This document shows positions 40,240-51,814 of a DNA stretch of 64,000 bases, one piece after another. Position 1 is the stretch's first letter; each line of letters begins with the position of its first letter. This DNA is from Xylocopa sonorina (Eukaryota > Arthropoda > Insecta > Hymenoptera > Apidae): NCBI RefSeq assembly GCF_050948175.1, contig NC_135195.1:3438001-3502000 (forward strand), written 5' to 3'. The position numbers were made by a program, and so were the translations under genes. The notes under the pieces were generated by a model. The model had not been told where the DNA came from, ran no database searches, and worked only from the letters and a program-made list of their open reading frames with translations.

Positions 40240-42268
40240 CAGGACGGACAGTCGATGGAAGTTGAGAAGAGAAAACGGGGAAAAGGATAGGAATTAGCGA
40301 GTGCGAAAACGAAGGCACGCGTGCGAACGATCGCGAATATCGAGCGAGCCGTCGGGGTTCGCGATTCGCAGGAATTATTTAAGAGAGAATTTAATAAGCG
40401 GAGACAATGGGGGAGGAGGAGACAGGAAAAGGAACGAGAAAGTCGCCACGATAAGTTCTGAATTCAATTGTTAGTTGGTGCTTGAAATGCATTTCGCGGC
40501 CGTCGATTAATTCTCGGACGTCGGCCGATTCGATTACGAAATCCTACCGTAATATTCTTTTCCATTAAAAAAACTCGGTTTTACCGGCTATTGGCAATTA
40601 CGCGTGACTATTTGCGTATTGTAATGCCCGTTGCTCGTTTCCACCGCGGTGGATACCACTTGAGGAACGGGAACTCGTTTACGATCCCCTTCGATTGGTC
40701 ATCGACCACGCTCGATATTGAATTTCTTAATTATTCGTTAAGAAAATCCGTCGCTCCAGTTTCTTCGCTGCGCTACTTCCTACTTGATCAGTCGAATGTC
40801 TTCTAGCTTTCTTTCCACGCGAATGTGTGTGTGTGTTGGAAAGAAAGTACGTTCATTAATCTTACTACCACAGTCACTTTTCATCTTGTCAGCTATTTAT
40901 TCTAATGCCGTTGGCGTACAAGGAAAATCCACTAAGTCCACTTTTCCTTGCACACTTTATCAATTCTTACAATTGAATTAGAGCAGTTTGAAGAAGGGAA
41001 TAAAGAGCAGAACTAAAAAATCTCCAAGTATTAAGGTTGATGATACTTAGAAACTTGCCTCGAGAAGAACGAGAAGGGAAAAATTCGTCTCCAAACGTGA
41101 GAGATCTCTTTTTTAACAAAATAGGATAGCAAAATTAAATTTAAAATTATATCACCCTCGCGACAGTCGGTTCACTACAACGCGAGGTGTGCTCGTAATT
41201 AGTCTGATGATAGGGTGGAAATTAACGATTGCAAGTTGAGCGAGAAGTCTATTTCGTGTCTGTGGCAGCTGTTCGAAGACGTCTGACCGCGGATTAGTCT
41301 TTTCCTGAAAACCGAAGGCAACGACAGATGTTTCCAAACAAATGGCCGCGGAAGTTTCTGTAATTGAAATTAATGGTTTATCATCACCGCGGCATTTAAT
41401 AGCGAAAAGCACGGCTACAGGCCATTAAATCGGGAATGTTCATTATATAAATGGATTGTAAAGTTCCGAGCGACGTGGATAAATACGTGTTCCTTGCCCT
41501 GTTCGATGCACTCCTGTTTCTCAATTTTCCCAGATTATAGTGCTCGTTTATAAGCTACGTGACAATCATTTTTAACGTCCATCGACGTGCACCGTAGATC
41601 GCGCTTCGACGCGATCGTAAACGACTGCTCGAGCCTTTACACTCTCTACGACCACTTATTAATTATTATAATTAACTTCTCCTGTTGCGAGATGAGAGCA
41701 GACGATGTTCGATTAAGTTCGGCTAAAAAATGTCCAATAAAAATATCATCGTACGACTGGATTCGACGATGAAAGTGGAGCTCTCTCGTCCGCGGCGGTA
41801 CTTCACGCAACAGCGCTTCCCACCCCTTCGATTCGCGCGACTCAAGTGCGAACTGCCCCCGGAACGCGCTCTCGAGTCCTCCCGCCGCGTTGGATCGTCA
41901 TAAAATCGCGTCGCCAAACCGGTGAACGCAATCTACCAAGTAACTAACTCGGTTACTCGACGCACTTGTACATCCGCCAGCCGATACGGCCGTCTCGCTC
42001 CGAGCCGTGGCCACGTTCGTCGCGACGTCTTCGTTCCGCGTGCAGATTCCACCCTTTCCCCATCCGTCCTCTTTGCACCCGGTGCTGGCGGCGCGTGTAC
42101 CTGCCCATTATGGCTAAAAGCGTAGCACACTCGATTATCACGTCGTCGCGCGTGGCTGAAAACTGAAAATGCCGTGGGCCTTTGACGGTATAAGAGCCGA
42201 GCCCCTGCGTCCCGGCGACGGCATTAGCCACGCCGTGAAAATTCCGTTAACAGCCTTACCGCGAACTT

Positions 42269-42290
42269 CTCGAAGCGGCCCCGCTTCGAG
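42269..42290. repeat. Perfect inverted repeat, 10-bp arms, 2-base centre
   Basis: CTCGAAGCGG and CCGCTTCGAG are separated by CC. It is nearly a continuous palindrome, so it could be a protein-binding site as readily as a hairpin. Confidence 0.88.
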
Positions 42291-45200
42291 CTTTGGGTCC
42301 CGATCGATACGATACTCGCCACCCCCCTTCCGAAACCGAAGACTGAAATTGTTTCCCACTTGTTCCCCGCGTAGTTATGCCAACTTCGATAATGATTTAT
42401 CCCGGGGCGAGGACCAGGTTTTCGTTCTACTCGCCAGCGGATTTACGTTTGATGTTCACCGGAGATATTTTGCGGTGCCGAAATCATCGCGGAATTCGGG
42501 ACGCTCTGTTGTTCCGCGCGAATTCGCTGAATTAATTAGACAACCTTGGAGTAATTGCGGTAACGGGTGTTCGATGATACAAACAGGTATCTTCGGTTGA
42601 ATTATGGGTATTTGCGTTGGCAGATTTCGATTCTAAGGGGTTGAAGTCGTGACCGTCTCACTGTGTTCTTGTTGCGATCCATTTTGCGTGTTTACGATGA
42701 TTATTTTAACTGTTCTGTTTCTGCATTCCATCGTGTTTATCGTTGAAAGACATCGCAAGTAACAGCGTAGCTTATCGAGAGATCTGCATTGGAACGAGTC
42801 AGCGAGATTCTCGAGGCGGCATGTATACTTATTGAACGCCAGGTTAAGAAAGGGAACCCTCGTTCCGCGGAGACTCGACCACACCCTCGAATCATTATTA
42901 CGAAAGCTACGGGGTAGTGATTCCGTGGAAACGGCGACCCTTCGTTCTCGAGCACGGGAACGAGGATGTCGTTTAACGATATCATGCGCTTCGAAATCTT
43001 TCCGAGCAAGTTTTTGTTTGCTCGAAATCCGAGACCTTCCGCTGGGTGGTCTTACGGGAGCTGGTTAACAGTCTCTTGTAAATGGGACTCGATAATGACG
43101 CGACACAGGAGGAAAAATCGCGGCATTGTATTAGAACCCCGTTTCGTGTACAAAAGATTTTAATTGTCCGCGTTTCGTGATTCTAATGCGTTTAAGGGGA
43201 AGAAGTCGAGTGGCTGCGAATTATACTTGATAAAAATATCCAAACAATACCTCGTCTTCCTAATATTCCATTGTTCTGAGATAATTAGATGTATAAAATG
43301 ATTTATTTTATCGTTCAATTCAAAGATAATATCGCGATACTAATTATGGTAAATATCGTCTGTCCATATTTTCGTACGAAGTTAATTTTTAACCAGGTTA
43401 TGGATGAATATAATTACTAACAGGAAGTTCTAAAGGAACGATAAAGGTACGTTAGGAAAAATCACACCGAGATAGCTCTCGCCTTCGACGGATACCAAAA
43501 TTGTAACAGGCCAGACGAAATTGTCTATTGCATGAGATGCTTTTCCACTTTGCTTTTTATGCACCTTTCACCTCGCGCCTCGTGAAAGTCCCGGGTACAT
43601 CGAGCGTAACCGCACAGCTTTCAGAAACTTCAAAGAGTCACTCAACCGCCAGCCTTGTCCTTTTACGTTCTTTCCAGCCTGGCGTACGCGCCCGCTACCA
43701 ACCCCTATACGTGCCTCGTACGTGAGCAAATACACACGTGTAAATACACACGCGCGTCCAACGTGGCCCGCTGGAACCGCAAGCCGTCCAACATACTGAT
43801 TGCAATCCACCGGTGGATGGAACGTCTTACTCGACAATCGGCTACCGGTGAATTGCACAAAGGGTGGGCTCCGTCTGTGGAGACGCTGACTCCTGACGCT
43901 CCCTCGTCCCACCTCTTGATGCAATTGCGCTAACGAGACGGGTCTACCTCGCGAAAAACAGACTCTCGAGACGAGACGAATTGGGGTTAATAAGTCGTTC
44001 CGTCACCGTTGCGGAAAGACCAGATGGATTGTTCAGGGAAAGAGGTGAAGCTGGATTTCGTCGGTTGATTCGCTGTTTACGATTTTTCGAACTCTCCTAC
44101 GAGCAATAGTCCATTCTCATTTTTGCTATTTCCTTTAGCATTGGGTTCCACAAAATTAATATATTAAAAACGCTGCGAACACGCATGCGACTACTCATAT
44201 AGGGTACAAAATAATAAATAAGAGCAGTTGAACATTAACAATTTCAAGGGAACACGTATCTCCATTAATTAGTCCTTCGAACATCCACGGAGAGGCGCAG
44301 CTGACGCACTTCTCTAACAAACCGCTAATTAACCCTTTCTTCTCGAGCGTACAGCTGTTCACCGACCACGAAACAGCCTGTCTGGGAGGGGGCTAAACAG
44401 TTTTTCGAAATAATATTTGACCTGTGTCTACGGTTGCGTGGCATTAAACGCGGCCGACAGAACGGCAATGGTGGATCTCGTTTGGCAGCCTGAGACACGG
44501 ATCCTGTGGACCCTTGGTCGTCTAGAATCGAGATTATAAATATTGATCCTGAGCGTCCTTCAACTTTGAGTGCACTCGAGGAGTCCCTCTTGTCCCGCAT
44601 TTCTATACCAGCCGGTACCGGTTCGAGGGGGATTCTTCGTGGCGAAATTGAAATCGGAGAGAGGTCCCTCCCGCTCGTTCCGCCAGAAGGAGAGTCAAAG
44701 TCGCTTGGGCAAATTAAAATTTTAGGGCACCAACGGTGGACAACCGGTCTTTGATGGCCACGTGAACGGTCACGGGTCATCTATTAGACGAAATAAGGAG
44801 GAATCGCGTTCCCGTAGTGGGCATTTCTTTGTTGGGGTTGGCTAGGGCTGCGTTAAAGGCCGTGAAAAGGCCATAGGGTTCCTCAGAGTCGTGGTCGATC
44901 AAATTCGTGGAAATTGAACGGTTTATAGGCGTGGAATGGGGGTGTAATAAAATTCTGCAATTGGTCGCTTCGCTATATAACTAATACGCGTATTTATGTC
45001 TCAGCCACTAAAATTTATATTGCCTACGAAATTATATGAACATTGGCCTTTTCCAATAGCCAATACCTTTTAAGTATTTTTTCTCTGAACTAAATGAGTT
45101 GAAAAAGCAAACGGGATCATGACGTGGATTCGAACGATGGGGGGAGAATTTTTCTTTGGAAGGAGAAAATATCGCGAGACAATAATTGACGAACAGCAAG

Positions 45201-45694
45201 CCTGAGTTGGCTCAGAGGCGGCAGTCGAAGATCAGCTACGGGCGTTAGGCTGTTCGTCCCTCCGGCCCCGTCTTTGCCCTCTAAATCGGTTTAACCGAGC
45301 TCTCGTTAACTTCGTTATCGCTAATGCCCGTTGCAATGTAGCTAAGTGGCTGTTGCTGCCTCCAGCTGCACTGCCCCGGAGCCTCGCATCCTTTGCCAAT
45401 TATTTTACAGCCGCCGAAGTCCTGATTCTATTAATCAATTAACGTAAGTTCATTTCGAGAGCGACATGCCTTCGGTTCGTCCAGTCTGGCCTACGGTTCG
45501 ACAGCTTTCGTTGCGGCATTGATTTTCTTCAAAATGTTTCCAAATTCGAACGTCCACTTTTGTAAACGGACATAACTGATGTTGACAGAAAAATAACTTA
45601 CCTTTAACGCAACTTTGAACTTACTTTTAATTACTCTTTACTTTGGTCTATCGACGTAACCATTTTGCTGACACTTCTGTGCCGTAATCACAAG

Positions 45695-45717
45695 TGTTCC
45701 ATGGGAAGCATGGAACA
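45695..45717. repeat. Perfect hairpin, 9-bp arms, 5-base loop
   Basis: TGTTCCATG and CATGGAACA flank GGAAG. The pairing does not continue outward beyond a possible G-T pair, so a microRNA precursor is unlikely. Confidence 0.85.
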
Positions 45718-46052
45718 TTCTCCAAGTGAGCTCATTTAACCCCGCGAAACGGTGTCAGCTTTCGTTCGAGCAGTGTCCACTGTCACGTACCACGGAGTCC
45801 CATTGCAAAGCAACTTATTTGGATTTCGTGGCTGGAAGTGGTCCGCGAAAATCAGTTCGAAGGATGAGTGTCCTAGAAATTCCAGGCGGCGGTAAGTCGG
45901 ATCGATCGAGTGGATCGTTTTAGTACGCTGAGTCTGCATCAGAGCCCCAAAGTGCAATCGAGTTCGCCGATTCCGAGAGTGTGCAGAACGTTACTCCACT
46001 ATTCAGAGATGCTGTAGGCGTTCTCTTCATCTCTACTCCCCCTGTCCCGCTC

Positions 46053-46076
46053 CTCTCTCTCTCTCTCTCTCTCTCT
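46053..46076. repeat. CT microsatellite
   Basis: An uninterrupted CT run within a longer pyrimidine-rich stretch (about 46020-46100). Confidence 0.92.
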
Positions 46077-46386
46077 TCTCTGCTAAGCCTCTTCTCACCA
46101 ACGCCTGCAATTACTCTGATTTCACCTTCTGAAACCAGTAATTACCATCTTTCTGTAATTAACCATAATTCATTCGACCTACGCTATTTCACTTCGTCTG
46201 GAGTGTTTATACTCACGGAAGTTAGCTTTTGATAGATATTATTTTTTGTTAATTAACATATGGAAAGCATCGCAAGACGCTAAGGTGTTAGGCGCGAATT
46301 TTGTCGTCAGTCACTTCTTAGACTACGCGTCGAATGGCGGTGCATTCTGAAGTTGAGGTAAACGCCACTCGCCGTGGAAGTCGGTT

Positions 46387-46406
46387 CCTGATTCCCATGA
46401 ATCAGG
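46387..46406. repeat. Perfect hairpin, 8-bp arms, 4-base loop
   Basis: CCTGATTC and GAATCAGG flank CCAT. An outer GGTT/AACC pair lies at 46383-46386 and about 46414-46417, with an unpaired insert on the right side. Confidence 0.85.
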
Positions 46407-48111
46407 CCTGATGAACCACTAAAAACGAGCTACATTGTCGCGTGAAGTTTAAATCCGTAATGTCGCCATTGTTTGTAGCTTCGAATAGGCAACATTGAAG
46501 AAAAGAAAACTACCCACTATTACTAAAAAAAACTCAGCTCAATCCGTACCCTTAACACCAAACTACCCCTAAATTACCTTTTCAAAGCATAGAACTCGAG
46601 GCGCCTCGTGTATTCAATAGATTCCCTCTCGATTAAAAAATTTTTACAAATCCCCTCGAAAACTCCTCGCCAAAGGCGATAGTAAGAAAAAATCGTTTAT
46701 ACCCGGTGGTAAACGCCTTCGTTGCGTTCGACGAGTACGAATAATCCCCTGCAGCGGGGCGGCAGCTTTTAGGTGAGAAAGTTTTGATTTACGAGGGCCC
46801 GGCTCGTCCGATACCAAAAGGTCGACCCGTAGAACCGGCGCACCGTGGAAAGTTTCCCGGCGACCAAGAACGCTCTATTAGTGCCATTCGTTATTTTCTT
46901 TCCCCGTTCGCGCGCGCGCCACCGCGCAAGAACGACGAGGAAACATCCGCAAGTTGCCCGGTAAGAAATAGTCGGATCCCCAAAGGATATCCGTTCGCGG
47001 TTCAAGAGACCCGGGATGGTTTTTCGTCGTGGAAAACTGGTTATTGATACTGCACCGGGAACTCGCTGCGAAGAACGGGGGAAGCGGAAAGTTTGTACAT
47101 TCTGCGCGGGGGTGGGAATAGGTCGCGGGAGGAGCACCCCTTCCGGTGTTGGGCGCTAGCATTGATAAAAACATATTTTGCCAGGGACCAAGGGATGTTA
47201 ACAACCTAGCGCTCGTATCGTTTGTCATTATTGGCGGTACGTGGCGGGGAACTCGATCGACTTGGTCGACGAGCACGAAAACTTTTCGTTCTTGACGGGG
47301 CGGGGGTGGAAGGGTTGGAGGTGGAACTTTGACGCCGCCACGGACCGGTGGAACCGATGAATCGTGATTTTCCAGATAGTGTCTTAACTGGCTCGTGCTT
47401 CGGGGGCGTCGAGGAAATCTTGGCCGATTGCCGACCTTTGATCTCTCCTTTCGGCTACGACTACGTAGTCAGAATTTTATTAGGGCGAAATGAAAGGGGC
47501 GGAGGCGCACGTTGCTTCCCTAATTTTTCATTTATTTTAGTTCGTCTTAAGTTTCGACGTCCTTAACCCGTTACGTGACCAGCATGTGACACGTTTCGAC
47601 GGATATTATTTAAATGATCTCGAGCTGGTGGGATATCTTCGTTTTGTTACTTCTTGTACTCTGAGAAGAGAGTCGAAGGCAGGTCTTGTTACAGACCTAT
47701 TTTACGTAACGAACTTGTCAATCCAGTCACTCGCTGTGTATAAGGTTAGCGAAATTAGTGCTAGTTAGCAAGGTTACGTGGTGGCTCTCTGTTTCGACAG
47801 GTGGCAACCGTTTGGTGTTGCTACGCGAAGGGTTTACACGAAGAAATCGATAGTTAGAGAACTTGCGGAAATGGGGGTTAGTGGAATGCTTTCGCGTAAC
47901 AAATACTGCAAATGTTGCCGTAACATTGGTATTTCAGCGTTAAGACCTTTGATTAAATATTGCTACTCGATTACACCTGCTGTATTAGGTATACGCGTAA
48001 TCGGAAACTTCCAAACAATTTGAACGGACATTAATTTCGAAATCAATGCAAAAATCTCATTTACTTTATGTCCAAAATCGTAGCGAACATCGATACGATC
48101 GCATTTCGAAT

Positions 48112-48142
48112 TCTAACAGGAAAAAATTTCATTCTGTTGCAG
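48112..48142 (+). promoter_or_regulatory. Branch site and 3' splice site before the signal-peptide exon
   Basis: TTCTAAC at 48112-48118 fits the insect branch-site pattern, with the branch A about 25 bases before the AG. The tract TTTCATTCTGTTGCAG leads into the exon at 48143. Together these argue for a spliced 5'UTR rather than a transcription start here. Confidence 0.6.
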
Positions 48143-48269
48143 TGTTTGAGTGTTAACGCAATGGATACATCAAGGAATCGAACGTGTCTGAGAGGAATGG
48201 CTTGTCTCCTCTGGTTCGTCTTCCTGCTTGTCGAGGTTTCGGCTGGAACCTTGGAGAAACTACACGAAG
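48143..48269 (+). CDS. First coding exon of a secreted or membrane protein (signal peptide exon); coding part 48161-48269
   Basis: Seen: a CTAAC branch-like site lies at 48114-48118. A pyrimidine-rich stretch ends in the acceptor TTGCAG at 48142. An 18-base untranslated piece is followed by ATG at 48161, and the donor is G|GTAAGT with the intron starting at 48270. The 109 coding bases give 36 residues plus one base, so the intron is phase 1. The peptide has a basic start (MDTSRNRTCLRGMA), a hydrophobic core (CLLWFVFLLVEV) and a likely cleavage after VSA, leaving GTLEKLHE before the donor. Known: a phase-1 intron just after the signal peptide is common in extracellular multidomain proteins. 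Inferred: this is the start of a secreted or single-pass receptor gene with upstream non-coding exon(s). An in-frame ATG at 48068 lies before the acceptor, so I prefer 48161. I could not name the family from 36 residues, and no downstream exon was recognised in the window. Confidence 0.72.
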
Positions 48270-50275
48270 GTAAGTCCTTCATGCTTATCCAAATTCTGTT
48301 ACCGTTAATCGTTCCAACTGATATTTTCGATTAAAATCTACGAAGAGTGAAGTCTGGTCCTCACATCAAATTCACTTAGAACAGATCACCTAAATATATA
48401 TATACATATACGTATCGCGCAACAGAGGAAACACCATTATCCTATCGCTGTCTACGAAGGTGAAAAATATAGACCTAAAAGTCATTACCATTCCTGTCTC
48501 TGACGCGTACCTTTGCGCGGCGTCACCGACAGCGTTCGAGTGACGATGATAAATTTCTGTTTAATGTATTGAACACCCCGTGAGATATATTACGTCTACA
48601 ATAGCAGATAATCGACCCTCGTATCAAAACCAAACGTTACCAAAAATTTTCAAACTTCCCACCAGCAGCATTCACGAAACTCCGCGAACTTACCACCCCC
48701 AAGAAACCTCCGCTACGCTGTTCCATCCCTACGCGACCACAACAGCTATCGTACATTACGTACAGTTCCTCGTCGTCGAACTAGAAAAATATTCAATTGC
48801 GTTGGTGACGTGGCCACCTGTCTGGCTGTCATTTGTCTGCGATCCTTCAGGCAGCGGTCTCGTTATCCCTCGATTCCGTATCGCCGCCAGCAAGACGCGG
48901 GCGAGCGTTAACGAACGCGGGAGGATAACGCGCCCGCTCGCGGAGTGGCGCACCATATGATTTAACCATAAATTCGATCTGCATAACAAGGCGGCCGACG
49001 GCGGCCCCTCATGAATAAAATCATTCGTATTTCGATATTAATCACGCCTCGGCGCATCATCCCGGACGCCGCGTTCGCCGGCGTGCCCGATGAAAGGGAG
49101 AGCGCGCGCGGCTCCGTTTTCCTCCTAGAGCGTTCCGCGTGAAACTCGGGACGAAAGTCTGCTCGTCTCGTTCTGCGGATGTCGGGAATTCCTGCCTCTC
49201 CTTGCCACCGCGGCACGTTTAAACGCGCAAGCGTTCTCCGCTGGCTCGTTGTATCGTTTCTTAGGAATTCGAGGTGGTTTTTGTTCGCGGTACTTGCGAT
49301 GAACGCGCGCGATTCAACATCACTTTGCCAGATGCGTACTTATTTCGTTACGTTTTATTGGCTGACTAGTAAACGATCGAGTGCATTGTGCCTCTATTCG
49401 AGGCACAAGGATGATCGCTAAAGGCTGACTCGAGAATCTCCCATACAATGAACGACAGTTTTCTCCCAAACGACTCAAGGCTGAGAAATCTTAATACTCT
49501 CGGCTCTATTGCTGTTCGCTTTTTATATTTTTAATTAAAATTGTAATTCAACCAAAATATTGGAAGCCAAAGAAAGTGTTAGAGCTGGTACGCGAAACTA
49601 TTCGCTCGATTAAAATTTGCATTAATATCTATACTCCTCGCCGCTGTCTGCCCTACTAGTTACACGCTATCTCGCTCTGATAACGATAACATTGCCGCGA
49701 CTATCCCGTCCTGACCTAACTCAACGTAATCGAGTCGGACTCGTTCCAAAAATTCTACGACCCTCACCCCCAATTTCGATCGAGTTAACGCAATTTATCA
49801 GAAATAACCGCGAACGTTTAAGCGTTAGTTAGCAAAGATTGAAGCTCGAAGAGTGTCGAGCCAAAGTAATTTCTGGTAGCCTTCAGAGGTGAATCGGTGT
49901 ATATCGGGCACGGTAATCGTAATTGGTACTATTCGAGGAAATGGATCGTAGGATGGGGACACTAGTTTTCGTAGTTGAACCGATCGACGCGACGAGCGAA
50001 ACGATTTTATCGAGTTTTCCAGAGAATTATCTATCACGACCGCGGTAGATAGAGTATCTACGGCTTCCGGCCGATAGGTCCTCTCTCTTCCTTCCTGCCA
50101 GTTTGCTCCTCTTCTCTGCGAGGAGAGAGCTCGCCTCGTCCCTCATCGTCGTCTCTCTCCCGCTTTCTGTGAAAGCCAGCAAGCTCCGTTGCAACTTCCG
50201 ACTGAATAAGCATCACCTCACTTCCGTTTCCGACGATGTAGCCTTTGACGTAATACGTGCGACAGCCTCTGTGTC

Positions 50276-50278
<3 letters not shown>

Positions 50279-50306
<28 letters not shown>
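50279..50306. repeat. CT microsatellite
   Basis: About 14 uninterrupted TC units, within the presumed intron of the plus-strand gene. Confidence 0.93.
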
Positions 50307-50309
<3 letters not shown>

Positions 50310-51786
50310 CTGGATCGCCAGCTCGCGTATCTACTTCCTCTTTGACACTTCCTTTTTCCCTCCGGTTCCTCTTCTGCATTTCACTTGTACACCCAGAAAC
50401 TGTGCTTCGCGGTGGTTACACCATTACTGCCGCGTCTTCGCCTCTGTTTCTGCTACCCGAGTTTTAATATCTCCCGTCGAAGTTTTTTCAGCCCTTTGTT
50501 CCGTTCAAACGACGCCGTTGCTTTTTACCTCTTCGCTTTCTACGCTATCGCGCTGAACAGATTACTTGACGCTTTGTCGATAATTCCGAGCGTGCTCCGC
50601 TGGCTGTTTTGACACGAGATAGCCAACTCCCGGTCAGGCTCTTCAATATTTATTCTTCCCAGCGTTTTGTCTTCGATAGTTTGCTCTCGCGGATATGCCT
50701 TGGACGGAATCCCGATTTCTGGATTAATCACCGATTTTTATCGCGGCTCTATCAATATTTATCGCCGCTTCAACATCACCCCTGTCGCGGGACTCGATTC
50801 TTCGGATTGTGAGATTCAACGTTACGCGCTTTTATCCGGAAAATGTTGAAAGATCGCGCTACGTTGAACGCGCGACGGAAACGTTAATATGAATCTCCGC
50901 GCGGAACACCAACACGAATTCAATTACGCACGCGAAAATGGAAGTTCTACGTGTCGAGAAGAAACGTCGCTTACACATCCCGCGGAATACAAATGCGACG
51001 CTCTCATTTTCTACCCCATCAAGGACGAGCTCCCCCGCGGAAGTTCCGTCTGGCCGCGTTATTAAAACTTTCCGCGGCTCAAAATTGAATCCCCTTCCTG
51101 TTTTCGATACCCGTCGCGAACTTGCCAGTACGGTCCTCGCTTTTCGAGTCTGAAAACGCGGGGCGGAAACGTCGCGTCGAACCCGGTCTAAGGCAACGCG
51201 TTTAAATCATCCCGTCAATAGCAGGCAGGTACACGGGCAGACGTTCGCGCAGATGTATCGGCCGGATCAGGGATGAGAAATGGCGGCAATTACGCGGAAC
51301 AACGAGATACACGACGATGCATCAAAAAACGAAGTTAATCTCTTTCTGTCGCGAACGAGATAAGGTCCGCGGTTGTTCTTCTCTCCTCTTTCCTGCGAAC
51401 CAGACGCACGAGCCTGGCCGCAGTCGCGTTACTCCGCGGAGCGTGCTCCACGCGTTCGCCGATCCCGCTTCCGGTTTCCTCTAGACCGCCGCCTCGACGG
51501 CGTTCCGTGAAAAATTGCGTTTCGTCCGCCGCTGGATAGCCGCTGAAGCGTTACGCGGACTGATGACGCAAGCCACGATGAAATCCCGTTTCTTGCCCAG
51601 TCCCCTCTGTCCCATTTCCCTTCTCGCTTACCGCCACCTTTCGCCCCCTTTGTTTTCGCATCCGACGAGCACGTGATCCCGGTTTCCGGTACCCTCGACG
51701 GGCCATATTCTACTCCCAGCCTTTGCATCCGTCTTTTTCGGATCCGCTGTGTACAAGGATCACGAATTCTCTCGTCCTGTTCGTTC

Positions 51787-51814
51787 CCTCTCTCTGTCTC
51801 TCTCTCTCTCTCTC
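51787..51814. repeat. CT microsatellite, one interruption
   Basis: CT run with a TGT interruption, followed directly by a purine stretch (GAGGAGGAGGAAA), so the two halves could pair weakly. Confidence 0.9.

Larger units (their letters stand above)
33180..48142. other. Non-coding stretch, probably upstream or 5' intron of the gene starting at 48.1 kb
   Basis: The exon at 48143 begins with a splice acceptor, so the sequence just before it must be intronic, and some part of this stretch probably belongs to the 5' intron or promoter. I cannot place the transcription start. An AT-rich plain block lies at 34.6-35.0 kb. A pyrimidine tract lies at 46053-46076. Several isolated hairpins are listed separately. 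Open frames here are short and unrecognised. Confidence 0.5.

Noticed and set aside
45126..45145. tRNA T-box-like GGATTCGAACG (minus-strand sense)
   Set aside because: No cloverleaf can be drawn from the flanking bases.
47357..47566. Plus-strand frame beginning MNRDFPDSVLTG
   Set aside because: Reads smoothly but has no recognisable family, no donor at its end, and lies in what should be the 5' intron of the gene at 48.1 kb.
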